Shown here: positions 12,471 to 23,253 of the stretch, piece after piece
Position numbering within the stretch: position 1 is the stretch's first letter
Layout: every line of letters begins with the position of its first letter
Made by a program: the position numbers and the translations under genes
NCBI RefSeq assembly: GCF_963678635.1
Contig: NC_087064.1
Location: 41,133,165 to 41,197,164, forward strand
Direction of reading: 5' to 3'
DNA length: 64,000 nt
Source: Symsagittifera roscoffensis
Taxonomy: Eukaryota > Xenacoelomorpha > Acoela > Convolutidae
The notes under the pieces: model-generated
The model's input: the letters and a program-made list of their open reading frames with translations, nothing else
Database searches by the model: none
What the model was told of the DNA's origin: nothing

Positions 12471-12720
12471 TTTGTAAGATCAGTTTTTTGTGCGTGATTT
12501 GTAAGTGTTTTAAAGTAAAAAACTATTATTAATCAATGAGTTCAGTTTCAATTTTCTACCAAAGCTTGTCCAAAACATTAAAAATTATCGTGTCAAACTG
12601 ATTCACTTCATCGGCGTTTACCTCATTACAACGCAGGCAACATAGATCGGGGGAGAAAACCATGTTCTTTTAAAATCGGTTAGTTTAAACAACAGCGAGA
12701 CTAAATTTTAGTGCTTTGTG
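12441..12720. repeat. Diverged duplicate of 13820-14095
   Basis: The two stretches align at an offset of about 1,379 bp. Shared words include GAAATAAG-AATCATTTTATGG, CAGTTTCAATTTTCTACC and GGTTAGTTTAAACAACAGCGA. Non-coding. The left copy overlaps the right edge of block C, so the nested duplication continues to the right. Confidence 0.75.
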
Positions 12721-13539
12721 TATGGTTAACCCCATGAAAAATATCTTGAGTTTTGCTAAAAGAGAAGAGCATTTTGGTTGCAGGTGTCAAGATGTTCAAA
12801 AAAAAAGAGCAAACTATCAATTCAAATGAAGAATCATTTGCAACGAAGAAATTTTTCCTAGTCGGGATCAATTTAAGAAAAAATAGTCAGCTCAAATTTT
12901 TTTTAAGTGTAAGCCATCAAGCGAGAATACTGTCTTTCGAAATTTTACTGGGTGCTCAAAAGTCAACCCGGAGTTCACATGAGCAATGCGATTTTGTGAA
13001 GAAGTTTTTGTATCTTGAAAAAATTCCATAAAAATTCAAACATGGAAAAAATTTTTTATGGAAAAACTGACCCCACGAAACTCAACAAAAATGCAAGCTT
13101 GGTAAGAACAATTTTTTTCTGGAGGCTTTACTCTCAAAATTATTTTGTTGCAGTTCAATTTTCTTAATGTGCGTGTAGCTTAAAAGCAAGATGATTTAGT
13201 TATAGAGTCAGTTTTAGGTCAGATGGATTATTTAAGAGATAAATTTTGAGAAATTTGCTAGGATGTTGTTTTCCCTCCAAATTACATTTTGTTGCTTAAA
13301 TGTCACTTTTAATTGTATGATTGTATTTTTGCACCTTGAAATTTTCTTCATTGAAACAAATCTGCGGAGAAACATCAGTTTTTTTTTCTCAATTTTATAT
13401 GACCTCTTCAGTTGGCTAAAAAGTTCCAACTAAAATTATTGTTACGTCGACTTGGTTTTTCACCTATTTAGTGGGAACTTCGGGATCCGGTTAAGAAAAA
13501 AATTAATATTCGTTTTCGATGATGCATAGATTACAGTTT
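12721..13539. other. No gene seen
   Basis: AT-rich. A 92-codon plus-strand open frame (12753-13031) is low-complexity, has no recognisable domain and looks like chance. Confidence 0.4.
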
Positions 13540-13790
13540 TCAACAACCATCAGGAAACTCTGTCCCCCTCAGGAAATTAGTCCCCATCTCCTGATCTCCA
13601 CTAATGCAGGAGGGATTTGACCAACAGTAGTTTTTATCCGAAACTGTGTGGGTAAACTATTGCAACTGAGTCGGTGGCTTCCAAGATCTATCCGAATGGG
13701 CAAGCCTAATGAAAAAAGCTCGAGTAACCCCCCAAAGCTTATCTTTACTTAAGCAAAGCTCTCCATGATTTGCATATGCGGTTTTGGACA
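13540..13790 (-). other. GC-richer island with octamer-like element
   Basis: This short block stands out from its AT-rich surroundings. Read on the minus strand it carries ATGCAAAT (about 13770), the octamer found in many snRNA and histone promoters, followed by a GC-richer, potentially structured stretch. I compared it mentally with U1, U2, U4, U5 and 5S and found no match, so it may be chance or an unknown RNA or repeat. Confidence 0.2.
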
Positions 13791-13819
13791 AGATTCGCAT
13801 TTGGTTGTCCCAAAAACTT

Positions 13820-14095
13820 GAAATAAGTAAATCATTTTATGGATTGTTATTTGTAAAATCAGTTTATTGTGCGTGATTTGTAGGAGATCTGTTAAATTAA
13901 AAAACCATTATTTATCAATGAGGTCAGTTTCAATTTTCTACCGGAGCTTGTCGAAAAGATTGAAATTTATACTGTCAAATTGATTCACTTGATCGGTGTT
14001 TACCTCAATACATCGCAGGCAACATAGCCCAGAAAGAAAACCATTTTCTTTTAGAATGGTTAGTTTAAACAACAGCGACACTAAAATTCGTGTAA
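13820..14095. repeat. Diverged duplicate of 12441-12720
   Basis: Right-hand member of the pair described at 12441-12720. The following stretch (14096-14300) is GC-richer but has no feature I can name. Confidence 0.75.
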
Positions 14096-14300
14096 TGCTT
14101 GCAGATTGAGTCCTCGTTTGATGAACTGCCGATGACATATTGAAAGAACGTGATCCAATACATCGCGCTGGTAAAAGGAGATACAAATACCAGCCCAACA
14201 GACCAAAAGATCACACCCTGTCCCCAGGATCCACTAGGTAGATCCTATTAATGCCGATCCCACCGCATAGTACTACACTACAATGGGAGTTGCCACACTA

Positions 14301-15059
14301 AGAGGTGCTGCAAGATATATCTTTGAACACCATAAATCGACGTGCACGCTTTTAACTCGATTATCTTTGAGGTATTGTTCAAGTTTTGCACAGCTTTTTG
14401 AAACAACTTTTTATTTTTTTCTCTTAAAGCAAGCTTTTCGTTTCTTATTTTTCCAAGGTACGTTCTTCTTTTCCAATTCATCGAAAACAGTTTTTGCCTT
14501 CATCTTCTATAAATGGCGTTTGCAGAAACTTGTTGAAAAGACGCTTTTTTGAATTTAGGTAGAACTGCTTCAACAGTTTTCTAGAAATCGCTATTTTAAA
14601 AAAATAATATAATTTTTCTGGTAGTTTCAACAACGCAGGCAAGTTTTTGTAAAACTAGGTATTGCAAATAATTTTTGGTGTTTTTGGCATGTCTTAATCA
14701 AATTAGTGCGCACGTTTTTCTTTGAAATCTGTTGCTTAAAAGCGCGAAATGTTTAAGTGGAGGTGTGTTTTTTATAGATAAATTGAAAATAGGTCGGCTA
14801 AAACAGTTGTTTTAAAAGACATCAAAACTTTTAAGTAACGGGTTTCTTTTGTGTTCTGTAAGTAAATTGATAATTTCCTAAAGGGAGAATTTTTCAATTA
14901 AAAAAACCTTCGATTAGATGATCATGACATATTTTGTGGCTTTTGAAGACATATTTTGAGGCTTATATTTTGAAGGTATTGAAGTTTTATCCTGAATAGT
15001 TTGGTTTTATAACATAAATTAGCATAGTTTTTGAAATATCATTCCCAGACGAACCTTAC
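14301..15059. other. Proximal part of FAIM intron 1
   Basis: On the minus strand this directly follows the FAIM exon 1 donor and is therefore intronic for that gene. It includes the diverged duplicate at about 14527-14660 (partner near 7896-8030). I could not find FAIM exon 2 here or further down to base 1. Confidence 0.5.
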
Positions 15060-15212
15060 CTTCCCATCTAGTACTATGACCCTCTTGCCAGAGGTGGTAC
15101 CATGCTCGAACTGGATTTCGTGTTTGCCATCATTCAGAGTAAGGCTCCACTCGGCCGTCACTTCAATTTTGGGCTTAGATGACGAGGAAGAAGACTGTAG
15201 TTTGGGGCTCAT
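15060..15212 (-). CDS. FAIM: FAIM, first coding exon (51 codons)
   Basis: FAIM is a small cytosolic beta-rich protein, studied as an inhibitor of death-receptor signalling and a protector against protein aggregation. The exon starts with ATG at 15212. After a Ser-rich leader (residues 2-12) it gives the family N-terminal strands, ending in IQFEHGTTSGKRV and then VLDGK. The block EHGTTSGKRV is the characteristic FAIM core. It stops at a consensus donor, AAG|GTAAGG, exactly at the end of DGK. Only about a quarter of the usual 180 or so residues is present; the other exons were not found on the minus strand down to base 1, so intron 1 may be long or exons may lie outside. The Ser-rich leader is an addition over the short vertebrate form. 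Coding composition is much richer in GC than the flanks. The neighbour at 15813 points the other way. Confidence 0.9.
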
Positions 15213-15812
15213 GTTATTCCGGGAAATTTGAAATGTTAAACGACAAATTAGATGAAACAGACGAGAATAATTAGACCTAGTCTAACGTTTTTTTATTGCG
15301 TTATAAATCATAATAGCAATCGTAAGCGACAATCCAATAGCAAAAATAGGGTATCGGAAACTTCGGAGCAATCAATTTTTCATTAAATGAATAGATAAGT
15401 TCGTCAAACCAACCAGATTTTGCTGCCAAAAACGTGAACGCGATAAATATAGTGTTGTCTAAATGTTTTGAAGCATACGATTTAAAAACTGCTTAAATAT
15501 AAGCTTGACGTGGTATATGGCTTCTTCAGTGTATAAGTAAATCCAATCACGTTGGCATACTACACCTGTGATAAACGTAAATTCATCTTAATGCATTATT
15601 TGTGTTTTTAACAATATCGGTCTGACCAAAATACACGTGCTGAAAATTATCTGTACGTTAAAAAACATTACCAGTTATCGCAAAAATAGATTTCAGAAAT
15701 CGAATTGCGTATTGCTTCAGAATCATCCCCGGATAAAGATACCTAAAAACCAATTCAGGATTTCACGAAGAGTTTTATTACTTCTGATTACTCTTAGAGA
15801 AGCTTCTATAAA
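15213..15812. promoter_or_regulatory. Putative shared promoter between divergent exons
   Basis: 600 bp separates the FAIM start codon (minus) from the ATG of the plus-strand exon at 15813. If both are real first exons this is a head-to-head promoter. No TATA box or CpG-rich core is obvious. A 90-codon plus-strand open frame (15637-15909) overlaps its right part but looks like chance. Confidence 0.35.
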
Positions 15813-15905
15813 ATGGCGACAACAAGGATTTCCCAATACCTTCCTCCTAACATCGACCCAACTCAAGCACCTCTGGCATACGGGTCCAGGGCTCTACCTA
15901 AATTG
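15813..15905 (+). CDS. Possible first coding exon, unidentified protein (31 codons)
   Basis: An ATG in good context (AAAATGGCG) opens 31 codons, starting MATTRISQYLPPNIDPTQAP, with coding-like GC content compared with its surroundings. It ends at TTG|GTGAGA, a usable splice donor, in phase 0. I do not recognise the family. The arrangement, divergent from FAIM exon 1 and 600 bp away, is typical of a first exon at a bidirectional promoter. The next exon could be 15958-16215 (after a 52-nt intron) or lie further right. Without splicing, the frame runs on to a stop at 16038-16040. Confidence 0.4.
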
Positions 15906-15957
15906 GTGAGACAAAACAATCACTTTTGTGATAAATTTTATGTAATATTATTTTTAG

Positions 15958-16215
15958 CCACTCAAAAAACTTGCAAAAAGAGTGAAAGAGAAAAACGTTC
16001 TTCACAATCATATAAGACACCGACAGAGCAGAGCATTTGAAAACCGGTCTTTAAATATAAAATCAGTCGAGAAAGACACTAATTCTTTTAAAAAGAAGGA
16101 AAAAAAAGATTTCCTTATAGATTATTGCAATTTGAAAATATTTGAGGTCACAAGGTTTTTTTTATTCCGCGAAGTCAAACAAAAGAGAATAGAGGATTCG
16201 GGTGCGGATTTATGA
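15958..16215 (+). CDS. Possible second exon of the 15813 gene
   Basis: GTGAGA at 15906 and TTTTTAG at 15951-15957 would define a 52-nt intron that keeps the frame open for 85 more codons to a TGA at 16213. The encoded text is basic and Lys-rich (PLKKLAKRVKEKNVL at the start) and becomes AT-driven and unconvincing after about 30 residues, so a real exon may be shorter. Its 3' end runs into the SINE-like unit. No family was recognised. Confidence 0.22.
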   Translation, partial: PLKKLAKRVKEKNVLHNHIRHRQSRAFENRSLNIKSVEKDTNSFKKKEKKDFLIDYCNLKIFEVTRFFLFREVKQKRIEDSGADL

Positions 16216-16607
16216 TATTCAGGTCACTCCCAACAATTAGGACGGTAAGGGTGTCTTTTCTACTCGACGCTATAATAATAATGTAGTTCCTGCGAATCGC
16301 AGAGTATCTATCATTAGGCTTTAACAGTCCTGTCGAGGATAGTCCATTTGTATTATCTCCCCACATTCCAGACAGTGTTATTTTGCTGAGCGAAGCTGTT
16401 TTTTTGCGACACAAGGCCGTTTTTTTTGCGTCTAGAACTTTTACGTGGTACCACTGTTGCAGCCAAATTTAGTCAGGTTGTGGTAGACCTGAAGCTAGAG
16501 GTCAAGCGAGATCTCGTCCTCACACACTATCATTGCCATGGCATAAGATTGAATACACACTCTGACGATTTGAAAGTAAACCCCTTACCACTATGCTAAG
16601 TGCCTCC
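16200..16607 (-). mobile_element. tRNA-derived SINE-like unit
   Basis: On the minus strand, 16605 down to about 16538 looks like a decayed tRNA. The ends GGCA and TGCC pair, a good A box is present (TAGCATAGTGGTAAG), and a weak B-box-like stretch (ATTCAATC) lies about 30 nt further on. A GC-richer body without an open frame of note continues to about 16200. A tRNA head with a non-tRNA body is the usual SINE plan. No second copy is visible in the window, so the family and its 3' end are unconfirmed. A tRNA pseudogene plus unrelated DNA is the alternative. Confidence 0.5.
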
Positions 16608-19400
16608 TATTCCAAGTAAGTCAAAAAATTATCCTTTGTACTGAAATACTTTTATCACATTTGTTCTTGATATCTATATCTATACTATATTTAAATGCGA
16701 GTGACAGCTATCTCCCATGTTTAAGCATATTAATTTTGCATGTTTAACGAAAGAGTTTTTGTATGTTTAAGCTATATCATTTAATGCAATACTTAAGAAC
16801 ATTTTCAATTCGTTTTCCGCAAGGTCATTAATTTTGAGTAATTTTTTGCGAGGCCAAATTAAGTCTGTCTGTCTGTATACCTGCTTTTTTTAAAAATAAT
16901 TTGATAATGTCTACCCGTCTCTTAATTCTTTAACTTTCATCTATTTATTATATATTTAAAACCGGGCTTCACTTTTCCAACATATTTTTGCATGTTTAAC
17001 AAAAGAATTTTTTCACGTTTAAGCTATATCGTTTATTGCTATGGTTGTTTTTTCGATTTTCCAGTTTATTTCATCAAGTTTGAAAATAGCAACCTAATAG
17101 TGGGATTTTGTCAGAGTTTTATCAAGTTTTGCTATTCTGGCCTCCATATATGAATAACCAAATCCTTTTAGCTTACGAGATAGGCAATTTTCGAGATTTT
17201 TCAAAATTTTCCAGAAAAATTTAATTTTCAAAAATTTCTCAATTTTTGAAATTTTCACATTTAAGGTACTGTCAGGGTACTGTTGTGGTACTGTCAGGGT
17301 ACTCTCAGCGGTTGCGAATCTTGCCTCCAAATCTCACTTCTCAAATCCTTGTAGTTTTCGAGATGACGTTTTTTATGATTTTTTCAAAAGATTTTCAAAA
17401 ACTTAATTTTTAAAAAATTTCAAAACGTTGAAGACCTCATTCTTGTAGATTCAAAGTTCCACTGTCCAGAAATCAATAAAAAAGGAAGAAAATTTGAATA
17501 GAAAACATACATAATTCTTTCTGTGTATTTCAAAAGGGATTTCAATGTTATAAACGGTACAAACATTCTGGGCTACTTTCACAGCAATAAATTGCGCTTG
17601 TTTTTCCATTAGTTATCTTACAGCGTTCAAAAAATAGTATATTTTTATGTACTGACAGGTAATACATAGAAAAATTTTATAATTGCTCAGTTTTGCAAGT
17701 ATATTATTTCTCTGAAAAAATTGCTTAAAAGATTGTTTCACTGTGTCAACTTGCCGGAGGGAAGCAATTTAAACTAAAAATCCAGCTTTTGAATAAAACG
17801 ACAAAAATTCAGCTTGAGCTTGGTGGTTTTGAAGAACTGTTTTTAATTCAAATTTCTACACCGCCTGATATACATTAACGCATTTAGGTCAACGCAAAAA
17901 AAATATGATTTTTTGTTGATAAATTCGACGAGGGTTTTTCTGACAATTAACCATTTTTTGTTTGATTAGAGGCAGATTTAGAAATACTTATTTAACAAAC
18001 AGGAATTAATGAGATCATAAAACGATAATAACTGTCTCATTTCACATCACAAATTTTGGAAATTGCTTTAGAATGTCTCATTTTACATCACAAACTTTGA
18101 AAATTGCTTTAGAATGTTATAATTACAAAACGGTTAAGGATAGCCGGTTACTGGGCAAGTAGCACAGTTTTTCCCGACCATAGTCCTGAAAAATAACAAC
18201 GGATTTTTTTCAAATTAGTGTAATTTTTTTTCTGCGTGATGTGATAAAAACGAACTGAACGAAAAACAAGCTAAGGTTTATTCGACCATCATAGTAAATT
18301 ACATAGATTGAAAGTTAAATATATAAATAAAATCTAAAAACGTGGAATTTGTGGCGCGCGAATACAAAAAGAATTGTCTGGTTTCAGTCTATTCCTCGTG
18401 AAACCAAAAAAAAATACAACTCGTCAAATTTACATATTTTTTGAAGGTAATGAAACAATTGACTTACATTTTCTCGTGAAGCCATACTGCTTCATAATTT
18501 CACTGATAGAGTTTTTTAAAGCTCAAAATAAAAATTTTAAAAAAATGTTGGAAAATAAAAATGAATTTGCGAGGATACTGATCGGTCGATAATTGTCAAT
18601 ATTATTAAGTGTGCCATTTTTCTGAATTGCAGTAGCAATTGATGTTGTAAGAAGGTGCCTTACAAAAAGAAAGAACGCTCAAAAAACGAGCAGAATAGAG
18701 GTGATAAAATAACCGCTTATTGCTCACCTAAAAAAAGTTTGGCGAAATTTTTGAATTTTTTTTTAAAAACTCACTTCGAAAAAATTCTAGGTCCACCCTT
18801 GTTTACACTGACCAAAGTCATTCAATAAAAGTCAAAAGATCCAAAATATTAATTTCTTAAAGCAATAAATGCATCTAATCGAATTTTTGAGAGAATCAAA
18901 AATGACACAGCAATTTGATTTTGAACCGATATTAAAATCTCTAAAAAGCTCCAGTGGAGATTGGTTACAATTTTAGCAATTAAATGCGGCAATATTCTTG
19001 GGGCTATTCTTTTTAAATTTTTTTTCGGGATCGCTTAAAAGCGGGCAAAATGTCCGAAACAGTTTTATTTCATTAAATCTTCAACAGTGTAAGCATCCTA
19101 AAAAAAGTTTGTGGATCATCCAGTAGTCCTGATAGCTAAATCAGTTGTATATTACTTACCGAAGAAATTTTTTATTCAGGCGAATTTCGACTAATTAATT
19201 TCACTAGTTGAGCCTCGGTTTTCGAAAATGTTGATGGAAAGGTATCTCATAAATTCTATGTATTCAAGATTATTTCTTTCTATTCTTATTTTCTACTCGA
19301 TATTATTTTTACTGTTACTGGGTATTGAAAATTCACAGTTTGGCCAACTTGTGATAATTAACGCGCTCTTTTCATTAAGTTTCTATCGAACGGCAAAAAT
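16608..19400. other. No gene seen; small local repeats
   Basis: AT-rich. It holds a diverged two-copy repeat around TTGCATGTTTAAC-AAAGA (16735-16785 and 16990-17035), a short GGTACTGTCAG repeat (17265-17310) and the 41-bp duplicate at 18033-18116. Open frames here are short and without recognisable domains. Confidence 0.4.
18033..18116. repeat. Two-unit tandem repeat, period 41 bp
   Basis: TGTCTCATTT-ACATCACAAA followed by TTGCTTTAGAA occurs at 18033 and again at 18074 with a few differences. Confidence 0.8.
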
Positions 19401-19401
19401 C

Positions 19402-19770
19402 AAAACTTCTCGTATCAGGGAGGAGCACTGAGTATTCCGACTGTTTTTTAAGGTCTATGAAATAGTGCTCGCTAAATTGATAAAATTTTCATTCAAAAAT
19501 CATCCCACTCACGCTATCACGTACAAAATAATACATTTACTATATAGCAAAGTTTTAAATAGATCAAACAACATGCCTCAATTCAATTTGAAATAATTTG
19601 CAAGACGGGTTTTAACTCCACTTACGCGTTAGTAGTACAAAATATATCGCGCAATTTAACTTATTCACCCTTATAAAAAATGGTCAAAAATGGATAATTA
19701 AAAAGTCAAAACTTGCCTTGGAAAAAATCCACCCCAGAACAAACATTCCGTAACTTTTTTCGATTGTTAG
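19402..19770 (+). mobile_element. Hairpin repeat family, copy 1
   Basis: A diverged copy of the dispersed family described at 23550. The core CTCGTATCAGGG is kept, but the inner hairpin arm is changed (AGCACTGAG instead of GCCCTGAA). TTCCGACTG-TTTTTTAAGG follows, then the GCGTTAGTAG-AC-AAATAT-TCGCG stretch, ending near CATTCCGTAACTTTTTTCGA. Non-coding. Confidence 0.7.
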
Positions 19771-21427
19771 AATTGTCAATCAAGTTCATTAATTCTGTTG
19801 AGGCAAGTTAACTAGTTCAAGTTTCTAGTTTAGCAGTATGTTAAATAGTACGTGACCTAGCGTGGGTGGGAGGGTTAGATTCGCTTAATTCAATTTTTTT
19901 TTTCAATTACCAAACTTAATTTTATAACTATAATTTTCTTCTGATTTTGTAAGCATCTTGATCACTTTCAATAAATTTTTGCAGGAAAGAGTACCTCCCA
20001 ATTTCTCAGATACATGTCTCAGAGCAAAACAGTGCTGAAATTAGAATGCAGAGTTTTAACAAAAATTAGTTGTAACAGTCGTAATGAGTCGTAATAAAAA
20101 GATAGACAGATCTGAGGTCAAATGTATTCATAGCTTCAACTTAAGTTGTATTTACAGTACTGGATCAATAAGAGTTTTTCTGTTCGTTTTTTTTTTAAAC
20201 ATGACTATGGCAGAAATTTTTACTTCACTGACATTTGCGCTATCTTCGAGGCAGTTTTCAGAGTTTAAACGACTGCGGTGTACCGGTAAAGTATGGGTAG
20301 CTTTTGAGCGAAAAGTAGTGTTGAAAACTAGTTAGGCACAAAATCTCGACGAAGTGTCGTATCTCGTAGCCTGAATAAATTTGGGTAGTAACCTCTGCAG
20401 CACTCAGCTATAGTTTTAAGAAACTCCATTTTAATGCAACTTTGTAAATCAATTTCAAAAAAAAACTTATAAAAGACGTCATAAAAATGTCGTCTCGGAA
20501 ACTAAAATAATTTGAGCAGTCACACTTGGAAGCAACAATTTCAACCCCTGAGAGAGCCCCGACAGGCTTGGTAATTTCAAAAGCAAGTCTGAGAATTTCA
20601 TTAACATGATTATGAATTTCAACTACAGGGTTGGGAATTTCAAATTCTGCGCATTTTTAAGTGAAATAGCCTTGGAGGCAAGAGATGCAACTTTTGAGAG
20701 TACCTTGACAAGGTTGAGAATTTAACAACAGGGTTGAGAATTTCTAATAATGTGAAGTTTTTAATTTAAATTTTATGACAATTCCTTTTAAAAATATGAC
20801 ATTAATTGTCGTATCTCGTTAGCTAAAAAAATTGGGCATTCATTTTCAGAGGTCAAATTTGCGATTTTTGTGAATCCTTTTGGGTTGGTAATTTCATACT
20901 TGGTGAAATAAACACGTAACTCAAACTGGAAAATTGAGAAATTTCATAAGCATTGCATTATACGATATTTCTTATGATGGAAAAAATCGTGAAAAGAGCG
21001 TCATTAAAGTAATACGTTGAAAAAATTTAAGCATGGCGAGATAACTAAGCCCGCATTTAAATATATAATAGCTTTGTGTTTCATCAGTTTGAACACTGTT
21101 TAACTGTACTTCTTCTTGTGTAGTCGAATTTTTTACTTCTGTAGTTGGTGAGATTATTGCAGTTGATATTAAATTCGATTAATTAATTTAGACTCTTTCC
21201 GGTAGTGCGAAAACTCAACGCTGTTGCATCGATGACTCAGTACTGCTACAATACTTAGATTTTTATCCTTGAATTTTTTCTAACCATAGTAAAATTGGCG
21301 CTAAGCAGTACTGCAATTTTGACTGACTCGCAGAATTTCAGCAATCATCAATTGAGTAATGGGCAACTTTGCAAAACGAATGAACGGCCCACTCAATTTC
21401 TAATTCTAAACATTCTCAGATTGCAAT
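19771..21427. other. No gene seen
   Basis: AT-rich. At about 20560-20760 the phrase (A)GGTTG-GAATTTCAA recurs several times at irregular spacing. Open frames are short and unremarkable. Confidence 0.4.
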
Positions 21428-21625
21428 GATTTCGTCAACCCCCCCCCCCCCTAACGTTTGCCCATTTGCACCTTACATCTCCACACCCCAACGTTTGCCC
21501 CTTTGCTCCCACATCGCCACCCCATCCCTCCTTGACCAACCCTTTCCCCCACGTGCACAACGCGGCCTCTGACCTAAACTGAACCCCCCACCTGGTTCTG
21601 GTGGTGGAGGGGGGGGGGGGGGTAG
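21428..21625. repeat. C-rich tract ending in a poly-G run
   Basis: A poly-C run at about 21440-21451 is followed by a strongly C-rich stretch with a two-unit repeat (ACGTTTGCCC-TTTGC, at 21454 and 21490). It then ends in CCCCCCACC-TGGTTCT-GGTGGTGGA and a poly-G run at about 21609-21622. The last part is a hairpin; the minus strand of the tract is G-rich and could form quadruplexes. Run lengths may be misassembled. Confidence 0.75.
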
Positions 21626-22507
21626 TTCAGACCAGGGTCTAGCTTGTTCAAGTTTTTTTTGGTCGTTTTTTTTGCAAAAAATATGGAATCGAATAACAAG
21701 TAACCAACCTTAGTTTTAAACGTTGAAAACAATTTTCTTGCGTTGAAGTTCGCATCTCAATAAAGTGGAAAAAATCGATTATAATGGATTTTCATTGTTT
21801 TATCTATAAAAAGTAAAAAAAAAAATGATTATAACTGATGTGCAATGGACTTTATTGCTTTATTAAATAATAGCAATATAATCCATTTTTAATTTATTAT
21901 AATCACTTTCTAAAACTTTTGTAGACACTGGCTGAAACAGTTTTATTTCATTTTAACTCTTACTGAAACGGGACACTGTGATATCATTTCGGCTTGTCAC
22001 AATATTCGGAAACGGGTCTCAAGTTATCTGATAAACGCTTTTTACCCGCTCTGCAAAAAGGTATGTTGAAATTAGTTAATCCGTCTCAAGGCCAAGCTTA
22101 AATCAAGAGAAGACATATTTTTTGAAAGTTTTTTTTATAAAGTTATAACACAAAGCGTCGAAGATTAAAGAAATGAACATCGAACAAGATTAAAGCAGTC
22201 TCTGTTTTGAAACGTCTAATTATTTATCTAGCACACTCATTAATGGTTTGTAAGTAATACTTAAACTTTGATTGAGGAAAACTTTTTCTCGAACACCGTA
22301 AATAAACCAGAGCCCTTTTTGCCAAAACAAACAATTTTTTTTTTCGAATGGTCTATATTTTGTCTAATCATTAATAGTTAAATCTCCTTAACAGTTTATC
22401 TCTGTTAAGTTTCCAAGAGTTAGTTTTCAAAAATCCAGCCTCCAATAAGTCTTACACATTCACTTCTCTCATTCTCCCATCTATCCTCGAAAACCACCGC
22501 CCCGCCT
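21626..22507. other. 3' flank of the EF-hand gene
   Basis: AT-rich, immediately beyond the stop codon of the minus-strand EF-hand gene; it should hold its 3' UTR. No poly(A) signal could be placed with confidence and no other gene was seen. Confidence 0.4.
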
Positions 22508-22728
22508 CTACAGTCCCTCGTCTATCATGATGTCGTAGCAGGTGCACTCCTGCAGCAGGTCCTGAGGGAATGCCTTGACAAAGTCTTCTATACGGACCTC
22601 CTTGTCGCCCACTATTCCCTTCCACCAGTTCACCAGCACATTGTCTGTCTGGCCCTGCGGGAAGAACTGCTCTGCGAGTGCCTTCACTCCAGGAGTACAG
22701 CCGGCGGTAGACTTGGGGAACTTCCGGT
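22508..22728 (-). CDS. EF-hand protein, terminal exon
   Basis: The exon begins after the acceptor CTTAG| with two bases (AC) that complete a GAC codon with the last G of the previous exon, then gives 72 codons and a TAG at 22508-22510. The peptide has a Trp pair (NVLVNWWKGIVGDKEV) and a helix-loop-like segment resembling a third, degenerate EF-hand around GDKEVRIEDFVKAF. It ends in a Cys-containing acidic tail (ECTCYDIMIDEGL). GC content is high against AT-rich flanks, and the frame joins the upstream exon exactly, which supports real coding. The overlapping 98-codon open frame 22748-22452 is in another frame and is a shadow. Confidence 0.85.
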
Positions 22729-23010
22729 CTAAGCAAGGACATTGACACTTTTCTCAGTTTGTTACCTAATTAGAAACCATTCACTGAAACTTCTCAAAAA
22801 ATTGCGTGGAGCGCTGTCCTAATTAGTAATAAAATCTGTAGGTTTCTCTGGCTTTATTCGTTTTGCAAAAGTCTTCCTGTTTTTTGGTGATCTTGTTATA
22901 GTTGTTTTAGTTTCTGTTTCTGTACTTTTTGCTTGTTTTTTGGAGCTTCCTTGAACCTTGTGAGCGATATCGAGATTTGGTTTGTTCAACTTAACTTGCG
23001 CGCATCTTAC
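22729..23010 (-). other. EF-hand gene, short intron (282 bp)
   Basis: Bounded by a consensus donor (G|GTAAGA) and an acceptor CTTAG; phase 1. An open frame inside it (22819-23154) is Ser/Thr/Lys-rich antisense-type text and not coding. Confidence 0.8.
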
Positions 23011-23253
23011 CGATGAGTCGTTTGAACTCCAAGTTGTCCAGTCCCCCACTGCAATTGGTGTCACAGAGGGCGAACCAGTAGAAGAAGTTAGAGGGCTCCC
23101 TGAAGGGGGCGACGAGACACTTGATGAAGCAGAGCACGTCCAAGTTGTCCCCATAGTCTTTGTCCTGGTTCCTCAGGTGAGTGTCGAACACCTCGTCGAA
23201 CTTGATGTCGATCATCTCCCGCTTAGTCAGTCCAAATATGTCACGTAGGATGT
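23011..23253 (-). CDS. EF-hand protein, central exon with canonical Ca-binding loop
   Basis: Starts after CTAG| with two bases completing a codon, gives 80 codons and ends with one base before GTAAGA (phase 1 at both ends). It carries two EF-hand units. The second has a canonical 12-residue loop, DTNCSGGLDNLE, with D1, N3, S5, G6, D9 and E12 in place, so calcium binding is likely. The first, around DKDYGDNLDVLC about 40 residues earlier, keeps Asp/Gly positions but has Cys where Glu12 should be, so it is probably weak or dead. The spacing of the pair is normal for paired EF-hands. Likely a soluble calcium sensor or buffer; I cannot place it in a named subfamily such as sarcoplasmic, calaxin-like or calcineurin-B-like. 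Confidence 0.88.

Noticed and set aside
12753-13031. 92-codon plus-strand open frame
   Set aside because: Low-complexity Lys/Phe text with AT-driven codons, no domain, no splice context.
14200-14300. 5S rRNA or snRNA gene in a GC-richer patch
   Set aside because: No match to the internal control regions of 5S or to U1, U2, U4 or U5 landmarks.
22452-22748. 98-codon minus-strand open frame with ATG
   Set aside because: Out of frame with the EF-hand terminal exon, which joins its upstream exon exactly in another frame and ends at its own stop.
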